DNA of 64,000 nt from Melieria omissa (lineage: Eukaryota; Arthropoda; Insecta; Diptera; Ulidiidae). Position 1 is the stretch's first letter. The number at the start of each line of letters is the position of its first letter. Of this stretch, positions 53,815 through 64,000 are shown in pieces. The notes under the pieces were generated by a model. The model saw only the letters and a list, made by a program, of their open reading frames with translations. It was not told the origin of the DNA and searched no databases. The stretch spans positions 72,593,718 through 72,657,717 of the forward strand of contig OZ020267.1 in the NCBI GenBank assembly GCA_963971225.1, given 5' to 3'. The translations under genes were made by a program, and so were the position numbers.

Positions 53815-54850
53815 GACTAGCTGGGCCCCGCGGCTTCGCACGCAAGCTCTCTTGTTTCACCCGATACAAATTTTGAACGCATTGTTAGCCACGTCAGATT
53901 TTGATTTAAAAAAGACATACATATGTCTATTACCTTTGCTGTCAAGTGGTTCTAAAAACTCTGAAGTCAAAATGCCCTTTAAATCATGAGTTTTCACATT
54001 TACTCTAAACAAATTCTTAACCCTTAGTTTACCACGTTTGATTTCGATTTTCAAAAATATGAAAAGCACATTTTAATTATTTCCCGATTGAAGTGCTTTT
54101 TGTCTAAGTTTGAAGTCAAAAGAACCAATAAATCGTGCCTCTCCATGCAAACTGTTAACCCATTGTTTACCCCGTTATATTTTGATTTTCAAAAATGTGA
54201 AAAACACGTGTCAAATTATTTCTCTCTTAGAGTATTTTCAGAAAGTTTGAAGTCTGTGGCCCCATTAATTAATGTTTTTTTACAGTTTCGCCATACAAAC
54301 TTTTAACCGGTCGTTGGCCCCGTCCGATTTTAATATTTGGAAAAAAATGAAAAACACATATCGAGTTATTTTACATTTAAAGTACTTTCACCAAGTTTGA
54401 ATTTAAAAGGCCAAAAAAAAAATTGTTTCTCTATGCATACTTTTAACCTTTCGTTGCTCCAGTTAGATTTCGATTTTGAAAATAATGAGAAACGCGTGTA
54501 TCATTTTTTTTACTTCAAGTATTTTTACAATTTTTGAAGTCAATAGGCCTATCTGTTCATGTTTTTTTCGAGTGTACCCTTAAACAAATCTTAACCTATT
54601 CTCCATTGATTTTCGAAACATTATAAAACACATGTCGAATTATTTTTGGTATAGAGTATTTTCAGGAAGTTCGAAATCAATATGTCTCTTAAATCACTTT
54701 TCTTCATACAACACCTTAACACATCTTTTGCCCCTTTACACCCCCAAAAATCCCGTGTTATCAGTTCAAATTTCATGTTCGTAGCTTCAGCGGTTTGGGC
54801 TGAGCCATGATGAATCAATCAATCAATCAGTCGTTCTGTTAGGGCAAACA
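53815..54850 (+). repeat. Dispersed repeat of ~143-bp units, copy 2
   Basis: Same head (TAGCTGGGCCCCGCGGCTTC) and unit order as copy 1. GATTTTGATTTTCAAAA-type anchors lie near 53889, 54039, 54177, 54326, 54466 and 54604, giving six units averaging about 143 bp. The 3' part reads TTTCATGTTCGTAGCTTCAG, CGGTTTGGGCTGAG and a TCAATCAATCAATCAG tail. It is longer than copy 1 by one to two units. Confidence 0.82.
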
Positions 54851-54865
54851 ATCTATGTATATAAA

Positions 54866-55765
54866 AGTGGAGGCGGCACCACGCCCTCTTGTCCAATGCT
54901 CACAACTTTCTTCTAGTCGAATTGTGCTACTAAGTGGAAAGTTGGTACCACGTTTCACTGATGTGTGTGTGTACTGCATAACTGTTGGATCATAAAAAAT
55001 GTGCCACGCCCCTTGACCAACGCCGATCAAATCTCATCAGTAGACTGACACATCTATGAAACGACGGTACACAAAATTTCAATGCTGTGCGACTAACAAT
55101 TCGGAAGCTATTCCATTTAAAATATTTGATTTTTATGGACGGTGCCACACCTCCTTGTTCCAACTCCATTCCATCTATCGAAAGATATGGTTAAATAGTA
55201 AGTTTGTACCAAATTTAATTTATGTGAGACTTATGGTTCCTAAGTTATTGTCTAAAAATGTATTCTTGTGGTGCCACGCCCCGTTTTCCCGATTTTTCTT
55301 TTTTCCTAAACCTTCACCTAACAATTTCAAACAAACCCGCCGAAGGAAGTATTCAAGCTAGTCCAGTCGTTTTCAAGTTTTAAGCAGCCGAATGAACCAC
55401 GATTCATTTTTATAGATATATATAGATGGTAGGTTCGTACTAAGTTTCATTGCTGTGCGACTTATAGTTCAGCAAAATATTTGACTCAAAAATAATGTGC
55501 CACACCCCTTGTCCAACGCCCATAAAATCTTACCAGAGGAATGATTCATCTATGGGACGACGGGTACTAATTTTCAGTGTTGTACGACTTACAATTGCGA
55601 AGATATTCTATATTAAAGATTTCGCTTATAGGGGCGGTGCCACGCCCCCTTGTTCAATGCCCTCATAATTCCCTCTGTCGAAAGATATGAATAAATGGTA
55701 GGTTCGTACTTAGTTTCATTGCTGTGCAACTTATAGTTCAGCGGAATAATTGGGTCACAAAAAAT
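54866..55765 (+). repeat. Tandem repeat with GCCACGCCCC phrases
   Basis: Alternating blocks carry GGCGGTGCCACGCCCCCTTG, ATCTATCGAAAGATATG-like, GGTAGGTTCGTACTAAGTTTC and ATTGCTGTGCGACTTATAGT. Block starts lie near 54868, 54990, 55140, 55265, 55490 and 55635. Related half-units alternate, so the basic period appears to be ~250 bp. It follows directly after the 53.8-kb repeat and runs up to a LINE fragment. Confidence 0.7.
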
Positions 55766-55769
55766 CGTT

Positions 55770-56499
55770 TTCTATTATAGGTTCCGATAACCAGCTTCGA
55801 ATGCTCTAGACCTGGTTGATTTTGCCAGTATTGATTCCTTCTGGTTGTCTCGTCCTTTCTCAATAGGATGGAGAAAGCTGCTTTTCCCAACCCACAAAAA
55901 GGTTTTGGGCCGTCAAAGGGTGTGGAAGCTACCCTCCTTGCAAGTTCGTCAGGCCGTTCGTTCCCTTCAATTCCGGTGTGGCCCGGAACCCAAAGTACCC
56001 AGACCTTGTTGTAACGGCCAAGTTCATTCAGCTTCTCAAGGCACTCCATCACCAGTTTCGACGTCACCTGGTAGAATCTAGAAGCCTTGATTGCCGCTTG
56101 GCTGTCAGAAAGGATGGCAATCTTCCGGTTCCGGTAATTCTTCACCAGATTGAAGTGAGCACACCTTTCAATGGCGTATATTTCCGCCTAGAAGATAGTG
56201 GTGTGCTTTCCCGTCGGTTCCGAGTATCTTATCCTCGGCCCATAAACTCCTATCCCGATGCCTTCCTTTGTTAAGGAGCCATCTGTGTACCAAGATATCA
56301 TGTGCTGGTCTATCGGATATGTTTCCGATATAGCTACCCATTTCCTTTTGTTACAAAGTTCAGTTTTGAACCGTTTGACAAAGCTGACCTTCGATGAGAT
56401 TGTGTCATCCGGTATTGCGATTTCGGAATGCTGATGCGTGAGAGTATCAATCCTCTTACGACTCAGGTATCCCTCAGCCCCGATATTAACATCAGTCAT
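55770..56499 (-). pseudogene. RNase H region of a LINE ORF2 (fragment)
   Basis: Minus strand. A linker (SEIAIPDDTISSKVSFVKRF) leads to ISWYTDGSLTKEGIGIGVYG (first Asp of RNase H). AEIYAIERC (the Glu position) follows across an in-frame TAG at 56188-56190, where a CAG would be expected. Then come IAILSDSQAAIKAS (next Asp) and VWVLWVPGHTGIEGNERPDELARR (the His motif). The sequence continues 100 residues further and stops at the repeat boundary. RT and the zinc-knuckle end are absent. Reading is otherwise open, so the single stop is the main damage. The sequence is distinct from the other LINEs in the window. Confidence 0.8.
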
Positions 56500-56511
56500 C
56501 CGTAGGATGTG

Positions 56512-56605
56512 TAAACGATTTATAAATCGATTTAAAAAAAGATTTATAAATCGAAACGATTTTAAAACGATTTATAAATAAACTTTATAAATCTATTAAG
56601 GTGCA
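56512..56605. repeat. Palindromic TTTATAAATCG cluster
   Basis: CGATTTATAAATCG (56516-56529) is a perfect palindrome. GATTTATAAATCGAAACG and CGATTTATAAATAA follow within 50 bp. Several alternative hairpins are possible. Confidence 0.8.
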
Positions 56606-56814
56606 TTAAAGTACATTTTTAAAAGAATTCCTTAAATCTATTAAGAAACATGAAACTCTAAGCCATTCAACTCTCAGTCTCACAGCTTCTAGACGCTTTT
56701 GTGTTATCATCTGCTGCCTTGCCTTGTGTTGCATTTCTTTATTTTTCATTCTGCCAAAAATCCAAGACACACAATTTACATCGGTATTGCGCTTTTCTGT
56801 ATTATTATATTTGT

Positions 56815-56846
<32 letters not shown>

Positions 56847-58825
56847 ATTCATGTGCTTACGTTATAATGCATATTGTGCACTGTCAGTGTCAGCATTGGG
56901 TTACGGTTTGACAGTCTCATGTGTCACTCTTATAGCTCACTCTGGCGCAATTCTACACACCAACATGTATTCTACATTTCATCCACATTTTTCACATAAT
57001 TTTTTTCCTTCCGCTGCTTTGTGTTGCTTAATTTAAAATACTGCGAAATTCTCACTGAAAAAGTATAAAATCACATTAAATGCCTTTTTTGCTCGCTTGA
57101 AGTGTGCTCAGCTTGAAGTGCTTGCCACGTGTTAGCTGATTGCTTCCCACATATGTACAACATGCGTTTATTCACTTATATTTCTTTTTTCTATTTTGGA
57201 TTTTTTGCACAGTAGCTGTTGGCTAACTTTTTACGATTTTTGTTGAATTAAAAGTTGTGTCAATGAATGCAGACACGCGTTTGTGTAAGGCTTTGTGATT
57301 TTGGGATCAAATCAATTCAATGTTTATTGTAAAACATTTAGTGGATTTTCCAATGAAATTCGTATTGCTGAGCTTAATTTATGAAAAGAAAAATAAACCT
57401 CTAAAAACCCATAATAGTTCATGAGACATTTAAATGTATAAATAGGATTTTTAGTTTGGTATGGAATCAATACAACTTTCGAATCAAATCGAGTGCCTTA
57501 TTAGCGACAGAAAATTTTTTTCAAACATATTTGAGGGGGATTTGGACCCCAAAAACCCCACTTATGTGCATCAATGTATGTGACACATACAAAAATTCCC
57601 CAAATAATTAAAAAGTTTATTTATTTATTTATTTATTTTCATCTTAACGCTTGGCTGGCTCAAATTTCTCACCAATCACAATGGAAGCCAACAAATAAAA
57701 CATTAATTTTATGCTCAGCTCACGTGACACAATTTAATAAGCTTTTGCATGATTTTTGATTAAATTTCATTGCTTCAAATTGAATTTTTCAAATCGAAAC
57801 GCCACTTTGCTGCGTTACGCTTCGAACTTTTTCCATTCGCGTGCCGCCAAAATGGTATTTTTTTTCAAAATTTTCACACTGTTGTTTGGTGCTAGTTAGA
57901 GTTTGTGACATGCTGTCACAAATTAAATTAAATTGAATTTGCATTTGCTGCAGCCGGCGCAAGTGTGTTGAAGAACGTATGCCGTTAGACATTTGTCATT
58001 TGTTGCGCAATAAATTTCAATGATATTTCAATAAAGCAGGCTGCCCAAACCAAACTGCCACTGCCACAGCAACAACCGCGACAGCGAATGTAGCAAATCT
58101 TGTAGCTGTCAAATGAAGGCGAATGCCAAAAACTGTAGCGGCGCGCTTAAGGTAACCAAATAAAAGGCAAAGAAATAAAACGCGCGCCAACAAAACAGAA
58201 ATACAAAAAAATTTAACAAATAAGAAAACATAAAATACAAAAATATAAAATACAATGAAACAGTTGGCACAAAAAAAATTGTGTGCCAAATAAAAGTGAA
58301 ATCGAAATGGCGCACAATAAATTAAAGCATATTTATGAGCGTTGCTGCCATGGGGCGAAAGCGCAGCGAATGACTGCGGCAAAAAGCGCAAAGCAATGGC
58401 AAAATCGTCTGGCTGAATGCTAATGCCGCAAGCAAAAGACCACAAAAGAAATGTGGAGAATATGAGAAGGAAAAAACTTTTACACAAATATGTCCAAAGC
58501 GAGAAATGGGCGGCAAAGGGAAACAAGAAAAAACGCTATGAACGCTGAGCGAGAACTTGAAGCACTGCTGCAAATTAAATGAATCTTCCTTAATTGGTAG
58601 TTCAGTTCTTTTGTAATGTGACATGTCAAGGACATTCGGCTGTTGGTAGAATTGCAATTCTGTGTGTGTATGTCAGTAAAGCTGAGAAAAGTCAAAGCCA
58701 CAGCAAAAGCAGACCATACATGGCAAATAAAAACCAGAGAAAAAGGCCTCACTGAGACATAAGAATGACTAACTAAAGACATATGCAGCTATGACAATTA
58801 ATTACAATGCGCCAACAGAGTTCGA
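56606..58825. other. Non-coding stretch
   Basis: No gene recognised. There is a TTG run at about 56814-56844 and a TTTA run at about 57619-57640. Confidence 0.5.
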
Positions 58826-59168
58826 AGTGTGGCCCTAGGACCCTATCAGATCGATATATCTGCAATCTAAATTCACATCTAGCTGGTTAGTTGTGTACAT
58901 AACATTCACTTTACTATCTGTAAGGTTCTTCAAAAGCTTACAAAAGTTGAACAAACCATTTCAGACATTCGCAGAGTTGAATGAACCCAAGGAGTGTGGC
59001 CCAGGACCCTATCAGATCGATGTATCTGCAATCTAAGTTCACATAAAGCTGGTTAGTTGTGTACATAACATTCACTTTACTATCTGTAATGTTCCTCCAC
59101 AGCTTAGCGAGCCGCACAAAAGTTGAACAAACCATTTCAGACATTCGCAGAGTTGAATGAACCCAAGG
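58826..59168 (+). repeat. ~167-bp tandem duplication
   Basis: AGTGTGGCCC.AGGACCCTATC begins at 58826 and again at 58993. Both units contain TCGAT.TATCTGCAATCTAA, AGCTGGTTAGTTGTGTACAT and AACAAACCATTTCAGACATT. The second unit has a small extra segment. High similarity indicates a fairly recent event. Confidence 0.9.
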
Positions 59169-60692
59169 ACACCGCTGCAATTACATCTTTAGTTCACATT
59201 AAATAATAACAATTTTTTAAATTTTACCGCAGCGCCAATTAGAAGAAAACATAATTGTTTTCTTCACCTCACACCAGCCGAATATTAGTGAAAAAATTTA
59301 AATTAATATTCCCAGCTGTAGCGCACCTTCGAGCGCGTGAATTATGCACAAATAATCCGGCGCGTAATTAACAAACACGCCGCCGAGCCGAGCTGAGCTG
59401 AGCTGGCCGCGTTGTCGGCATCAGCTGTCGGTGACAATCAAAATATTGTCGCCGGCAATAGTAATGGCGTCGCATGTTGCTGACAGTCGGATGATGGCGC
59501 TCGGCTGCTGTTGCTGCTGCTGATGGTAGCAAATCTGCCCACACCATTTATGTTGTTTTTGTTGTTGCTGGTATCTGTGGCATTGGTGCCGATGCTGGTG
59601 GCAGTGATGGTGCTTAATCCTTCATTACGCTTTGTCATGTCTTCTCCCAAATGCATTTGACACTTACACAATTATCACCAAGTGCAGTCGTGTATATGTC
59701 TACGTGTGTGTGTGTGTGTGTGCTCGCCTGCACACATGAATTTGGCGTTGCAGATTTTGTCGTTGACACAAAAGCCAAATCACAATTACAATAGCTATCT
59801 GTCCGTATGCGTCATTACACACGCACACAGACGCACAGCCGCATGTATCCGCCATAGAAATTGCATGCAGGCTGTGCTACAACAAAAACAGTAACAACAA
59901 CAACAAGAACGACACCACTGATAGCAACACAACAAGTTGCATATCGGGTGTACGTACAAACCATAAACGTTTGGGGAATGAAATGGCAAATGGCAATTGG
60001 CCGAAAATTTATAACTTTGCATTGAAGTGATACCAAGTTGTAAATGTTTATATATACTAACTATATGCTTGTATGCGAGTATATACAGAGGAATATGTGG
60101 TGTTAAATGTCTGTTTAATAGTTTAGGATTTAAGTTTAAATTATAGCAAGTTATCTATCCAAGGTTGAACTGTTGAATTGCGATATTTTTGCTTTTGTTA
60201 AAAAAGTCACTGAAGATAATTTCTAGGTGATACTTTGGATATTTTTGAAAGATAATTGCAGTCAAAGTAGCCAAAGATCGTGTTTAATGAGAACTCAACA
60301 ATTCTAAATTCTTACAATGAATGTACTTCGGGGCTTCAGAATGGGTTATCATATCAACATGAGCGAAAATCCGAGCGATAATTACTTTATTCCTTACAAA
60401 CTATTTCGACATTGTTAAGTAAGGCTAGAAAAATGATTTGTCTGGTTTTTATGTCATCTAGAGCCGGTTTGGAATTGATTTCTATCCTCTTAAATGGTAA
60501 ATTTCACCTTCATGTCGATGAATCTAAGGTGTCGAGTAGGCTATGGACTCTACTCAGCAATGATCCACCGGACTCGCATCAACTGAGCTTATGATATGGA
60601 TTTAATTCTTCTGAGTTATAGACATAGATTTACTTAGTCCTTCCGTGTTTTCTAGTCTGGAAAAGCATTCTCCAGAGCATTCTCACACCAAT
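59169..60692. other. Non-coding stretch
   Basis: No gene recognised. There is a relatively G+C-rich patch with CTGCTG/GCTGAG at about 59380-59620, and a TG run at about 59703-59722. CAA runs lie at 59880-59905. Confidence 0.5.
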
Positions 60693-61473
60693 ATTCCTAT
60701 TCATATTCATATTCATATTCATATTCATATTCATATTCATATTCATATTCATATTCATATTCATATTCATATTCATATTCATATTCATATTCATATTCAT
60801 ATTCATATTCATATTCATATTCATATTCATATTCATATTCATATTCATATTCATATTCATATTCATATTCATATTCATATTCATATTCATATTCATATTC
60901 ATATTCATATTCATATTCATATTCATATTCATATTCATATTCATATTCATATTCATATTCATATTCATATTCATATTCATATTCATATTCATATTCATAT
61001 TCATATTCATATTCATATTCATATTCATATTCATATTCATATTCATATTCATATTCATATTCATATTCATATTCATATTCATATTCATATTCATATTCAT
61101 ATTCATATTCATATTCATATTCATATTCATATTCATATTCATATTCATATTCATATTCATATTCATATTCATATTCATATTCATATTCATATTCATATTC
61201 ATATTCATATTCATATTCATATTCATATTCATATTCATATTCATATTCATATTCATATTCATATTCATATTCATATTCATATTCATATTCATATTCATAT
61301 TCATATTCATATTCATATTCATATTCATATTCATATTCATATTCATATTCATATTCATATTCATATTCATATTCATATTCATATTCATATTCATATTCAT
61401 ATTCATATTCATATTCATATTCATATTCATATTCATTTTCATATTCATACTCATACTCATACTCATACTCATT
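60693..61473 (+). repeat. (ATATTC)n hexanucleotide array, ~780 bp
   Basis: About 130 units. By eye, 60700 to about 61434 (roughly 120 units) is perfect, followed by one ATTTTC and a short ATACTC variant block at the right end. Both strands are open in all their length, which is a by-product of a stop-free hexamer, not a gene. Confidence 0.97.
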
Positions 61474-64000
61474 GTCTTGATTGGTTTCTAAGGATTAGAG
61501 ACATTTTAGGGAATTATATTGTAGACGAGGTCACTCTATAAAGAATCAGTGAACAATTTTTCTACGAAAGGAAATTTATTTCAATTTTATTTTTAAGTCT
61601 ACAAGCTTCATAAGTATAAGAAACTAACCTTAGATGAACTAAAGCCAATTCAGGTTTTCTTATAGAAATTTAAGTCTCCTTCGTTCTAGAGAACTTTTCT
61701 AAAATTTAGTCCGCATGGTTCTAGAGAATTTTTCTCTCTAAACCGAAACCTGAGGAGGCACTGTCTGATAAAAGTTTCAAAAGTGTGAGACTGTATTCTG
61801 TTGAATACTACAAGAGTAACATGTAGAAGAAAAAGGAAGAAAATGGGCATTTTTCATCCTTATGTACTTTATGTACCTTAGGGTCTTTAGAAAAAAAAAC
61901 TCATCTCACCTTTACAACTATTCACAAGTACTCAACTTCATTTCGAGCTCCAACAGGTTTAGTGAGAAAGAGAATCTTTTTTAATTAAAGAATCATTTCC
62001 TTTACTTTAAAGAATAATAATTAATAATAATTGACTGGCACAACAGCCCGCAACGCGAGACTAAGGCCTAGCTTCCCGCGACCACCCGTGTTGTGCGTGT
62101 GAATTTGTACGCGGGTGGAAAGAATGTGTAAAGTAATATTTAAATTAAATATTTTTTCCTTTTTTCATGTCAACCAATTGAAAATCTCTGATCTATAGTC
62201 ATCTTTAATGCACACAATTGCCTCTATCCACCGTAGCTGCTTTCTGCCTTTAAACGCTGGAATTTTCCGCTTCGTGTTCACTCGCTTCTACTTTCTTATT
62301 TCATCCCCTAAAGACACATACATAGCATATGCACAATAAGTAAGTGCTTGACATAAGCTGAAGAATTTAATCTAATCACCATTTCAATTCTCTGCCATAC
62401 TCGTACGCTTCCTCTTTCGTTGCCAGCGTGAATGCCAGCAACGGCTGTCACTTGACTTCAAGAGCAGGAATTGTGCCGGCATTGTACCCGTACTTATGAT
62501 AGAGCCATTATTGTTGTTGTTGTTGTTGTGAATGCTGCAACAGCTGCTGCTGGTGCAGTTGTTGCATTGCGTTCGTCATTAATCTTCGCGACTGACTGAA
62601 AGCTGAAAAAGTAATTGCTTAGCAATTATCCTTTGAGTGCACAATGCAAAGCGTAAACACGAATGCAAGCTGGCTGCAACTGTTGTCCGATGGTGGCTGC
62701 TGTGGGCGCACAGTGAGACTATGATTATGCTGCTGTGAGTACACAAGGCGATTGCTTAATTTAATTGCTGCCCCGCAGCTCTGCAGTCACTGCGACAGTC
62801 TAATGTGAAAAATTAAAATTGTAACAACAAAACAAAAAACAAACACATTAGCACAACTTCTAATACTCAATTACTAAGTTTTCATTATGCACACAATGAC
62901 GCTTAGCATACTTCTAGGCTGAGGCAATACTAATGAGGGTCACTGGATCTACATTAAAATTGTTCAAACAACTAGCGCTGAATTTGACATAATTGTGGAT
63001 ATGGGTTGAAAATTTCAACAGCTATATTGTGCAAAAAAACATTAATAATAATAATGTGAGAGTTTGCAAACAAAACGCTACTCATTTGCTATCGAAAGAG
63101 TTACAGCGGCAATACACAACGAAATAAAACCAATTGACATAAAGACAATGCGAAATTTACATATCTCTGGCATTAGCAAATCGTAAAATGTGCCGCGAAT
63201 GTAAATACAAACACAACAACACACACGCACAAACATAGAGATATCCACCACAGCGACTATAAATGCTGTAATCAAATAAGCAGCCGACGGCAGTGATATG
63301 CAGCTTTTCACACACACACACACACACATTAAACAACGAAAGCGATTTAATGGCACTTAATGTCGAGCGCGCATAGTGTGAAAATATATATGTAAGCAGG
63401 GGTGTGTGTGTATGTGCTGGGTATTGTATGGTGTTGGTGCTTATCTGTATATCTATGGGTTGGAAACGAGGGTGTGGGGTGTGATATATGCGCGTTAAAA
63501 AAGGCTTGCAGCACATTTGCCACGAAATTTTCATAGTCACTGTGTTTGGTGTGTGTGCTGTTGGCAAGTCAGTTCAGCTGTGCTGCTGACAATGAAATGT
63601 GTTATTTTATTACTTCCAAATACGCAAAGTTTAATTTAAGCTCAAACTATTTTTACCACATTTTTAAATTCTATACTCATTCTGTACTACTCTCTTCCAC
63701 TCTTGAAGCTGAGTCCTTTTTTAATTACGCAATTTTTACTTGAAAAATGCAAACAGCAAAAGTTCGAGTCAAAGGCAATGCGGCATTCATCGCTCTCAGC
63801 CTTTGATGTTAATTTTCATCAGCATCACTCATTTGACTTGTCACTTGTGCTGCGCTGCCAGCACTCAAAACACAGCGACGCACCACGGCTGAGTATCATT
63901 GTCCTCGCGCCTTTATTTGTGCAGCTCGCTAGCGTTTTCCTTGACGCAATGCACGTTGAATGCGTCCAATAGCGGTGCGCCGCATCATATTGCGCATTGT
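61474..64000. other. Non-coding stretch to the right edge
   Basis: No gene recognised. GACTGGCACAACAGCCCG near 62034 partly resembles 32.2 kb. A GTT run lies at about 62511-62529 and an AC run at about 63308-63328. Long frames near the right edge lack motifs; a host exon cannot be excluded. Confidence 0.45.

Noticed and set aside
60630..61541. Open frames of ~280-300 codons on both strands (alternating His-Ile and Met-Asn)
   Set aside because: They are produced by a stop-free hexanucleotide repeat. No start context, other domains or composition supports a gene.
61474..64000. Possible host exons near the right edge
   Set aside because: Frames are short and without motifs or convincing splice signals. 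They cannot be supported from sequence alone.
1..64000. CRISPR arrays, bacterial operons or phage-like gene blocks
   Set aside because: No spaced direct repeats of CRISPR type, no dense coding, and all recognisable coding is from eukaryotic transposons.

Overview
The window looks like non-coding, transposon-rich insect DNA, most likely from a higher fly (Diptera) and plausibly a tephritid fruit fly. The evidence is indirect: non-LTR elements of R1 type, mariner, Minos-like and piggyBac-like transposons, CAA/GTT and CA/TG microsatellites, and long simple-sequence arrays, on an A+T-rich background. I recognise no host protein-coding exon, rRNA or functional tRNA gene. The stretch is best read as an intergenic region or very long intron colonised by successive waves of mobile DNA.

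Layout. 0-0.5 kb: a LINE fragment running off the left edge and a scrap of a dispersed repeat. 0.67-6.2 kb: a full-length R1-clade non-LTR retrotransposon on the minus strand (copy 1), with a 12-bp target-site duplication and one frameshift. 6.5-7.05 kb: an internally deleted mariner. 8.4-13.3 kb: a decayed RNase H-bearing LINE interrupted by a piggyBac-like relic. 13.3-14.2 kb: a second, 5'-truncated LINE. Both of these LINEs end in (CCTAA)n. 16.4-17.3 kb: a broken IS630/Tc1/mariner-superfamily transposase. 17.5-18.3 and 20.9-21.7 kb: two arrays of the same pentanucleotide in opposite orientation, with a solo LTR between them (18.5-19.1 kb). 23.6-24.0 kb: a tRNA-derived SINE. 25.0-30.5 kb: a second full-length copy of the R1-clade element (copy 2), plus strand, both ORFs open.

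30.5-64 kb is mostly unique-looking A+T-rich DNA with dispersed and tandem repeats. It contains two copies of a repeat built of ~143-bp units (34.5 and 53.8 kb), a Minos-like Tc1 element carrying an intact-ended mariner nested in one arm (42.3-45.2 kb), a 976-bp terminal-inverted-repeat element with six internal binding-site-like motifs (46.06-47.04 kb), a second SINE copy (48.8 kb), an RNase H fragment of a LINE (55.8-56.5 kb), and a ~780-bp nearly perfect hexanucleotide array (60.7-61.5 kb).

How the parts relate. Copy 2 of the R1-clade element could in principle supply its own machinery: ORF1 RNA-binding protein, and ORF2 endonuclease/reverse transcriptase started at an AUG overlapping the ORF1 stop. 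Copy 1 is a near-identical sibling. Both sit just downstream of CA-rich microsatellite, as expected for microsatellite-targeting R1 relatives. The SINE has no coding capacity and would depend on a LINE; one copy shares the CCTAA-type tail with LINEs in the window. The nested mariner in the Minos-like element and the piggyBac-like relic in the LINE give relative ages. All family assignments are from reading motifs; no database search was possible.
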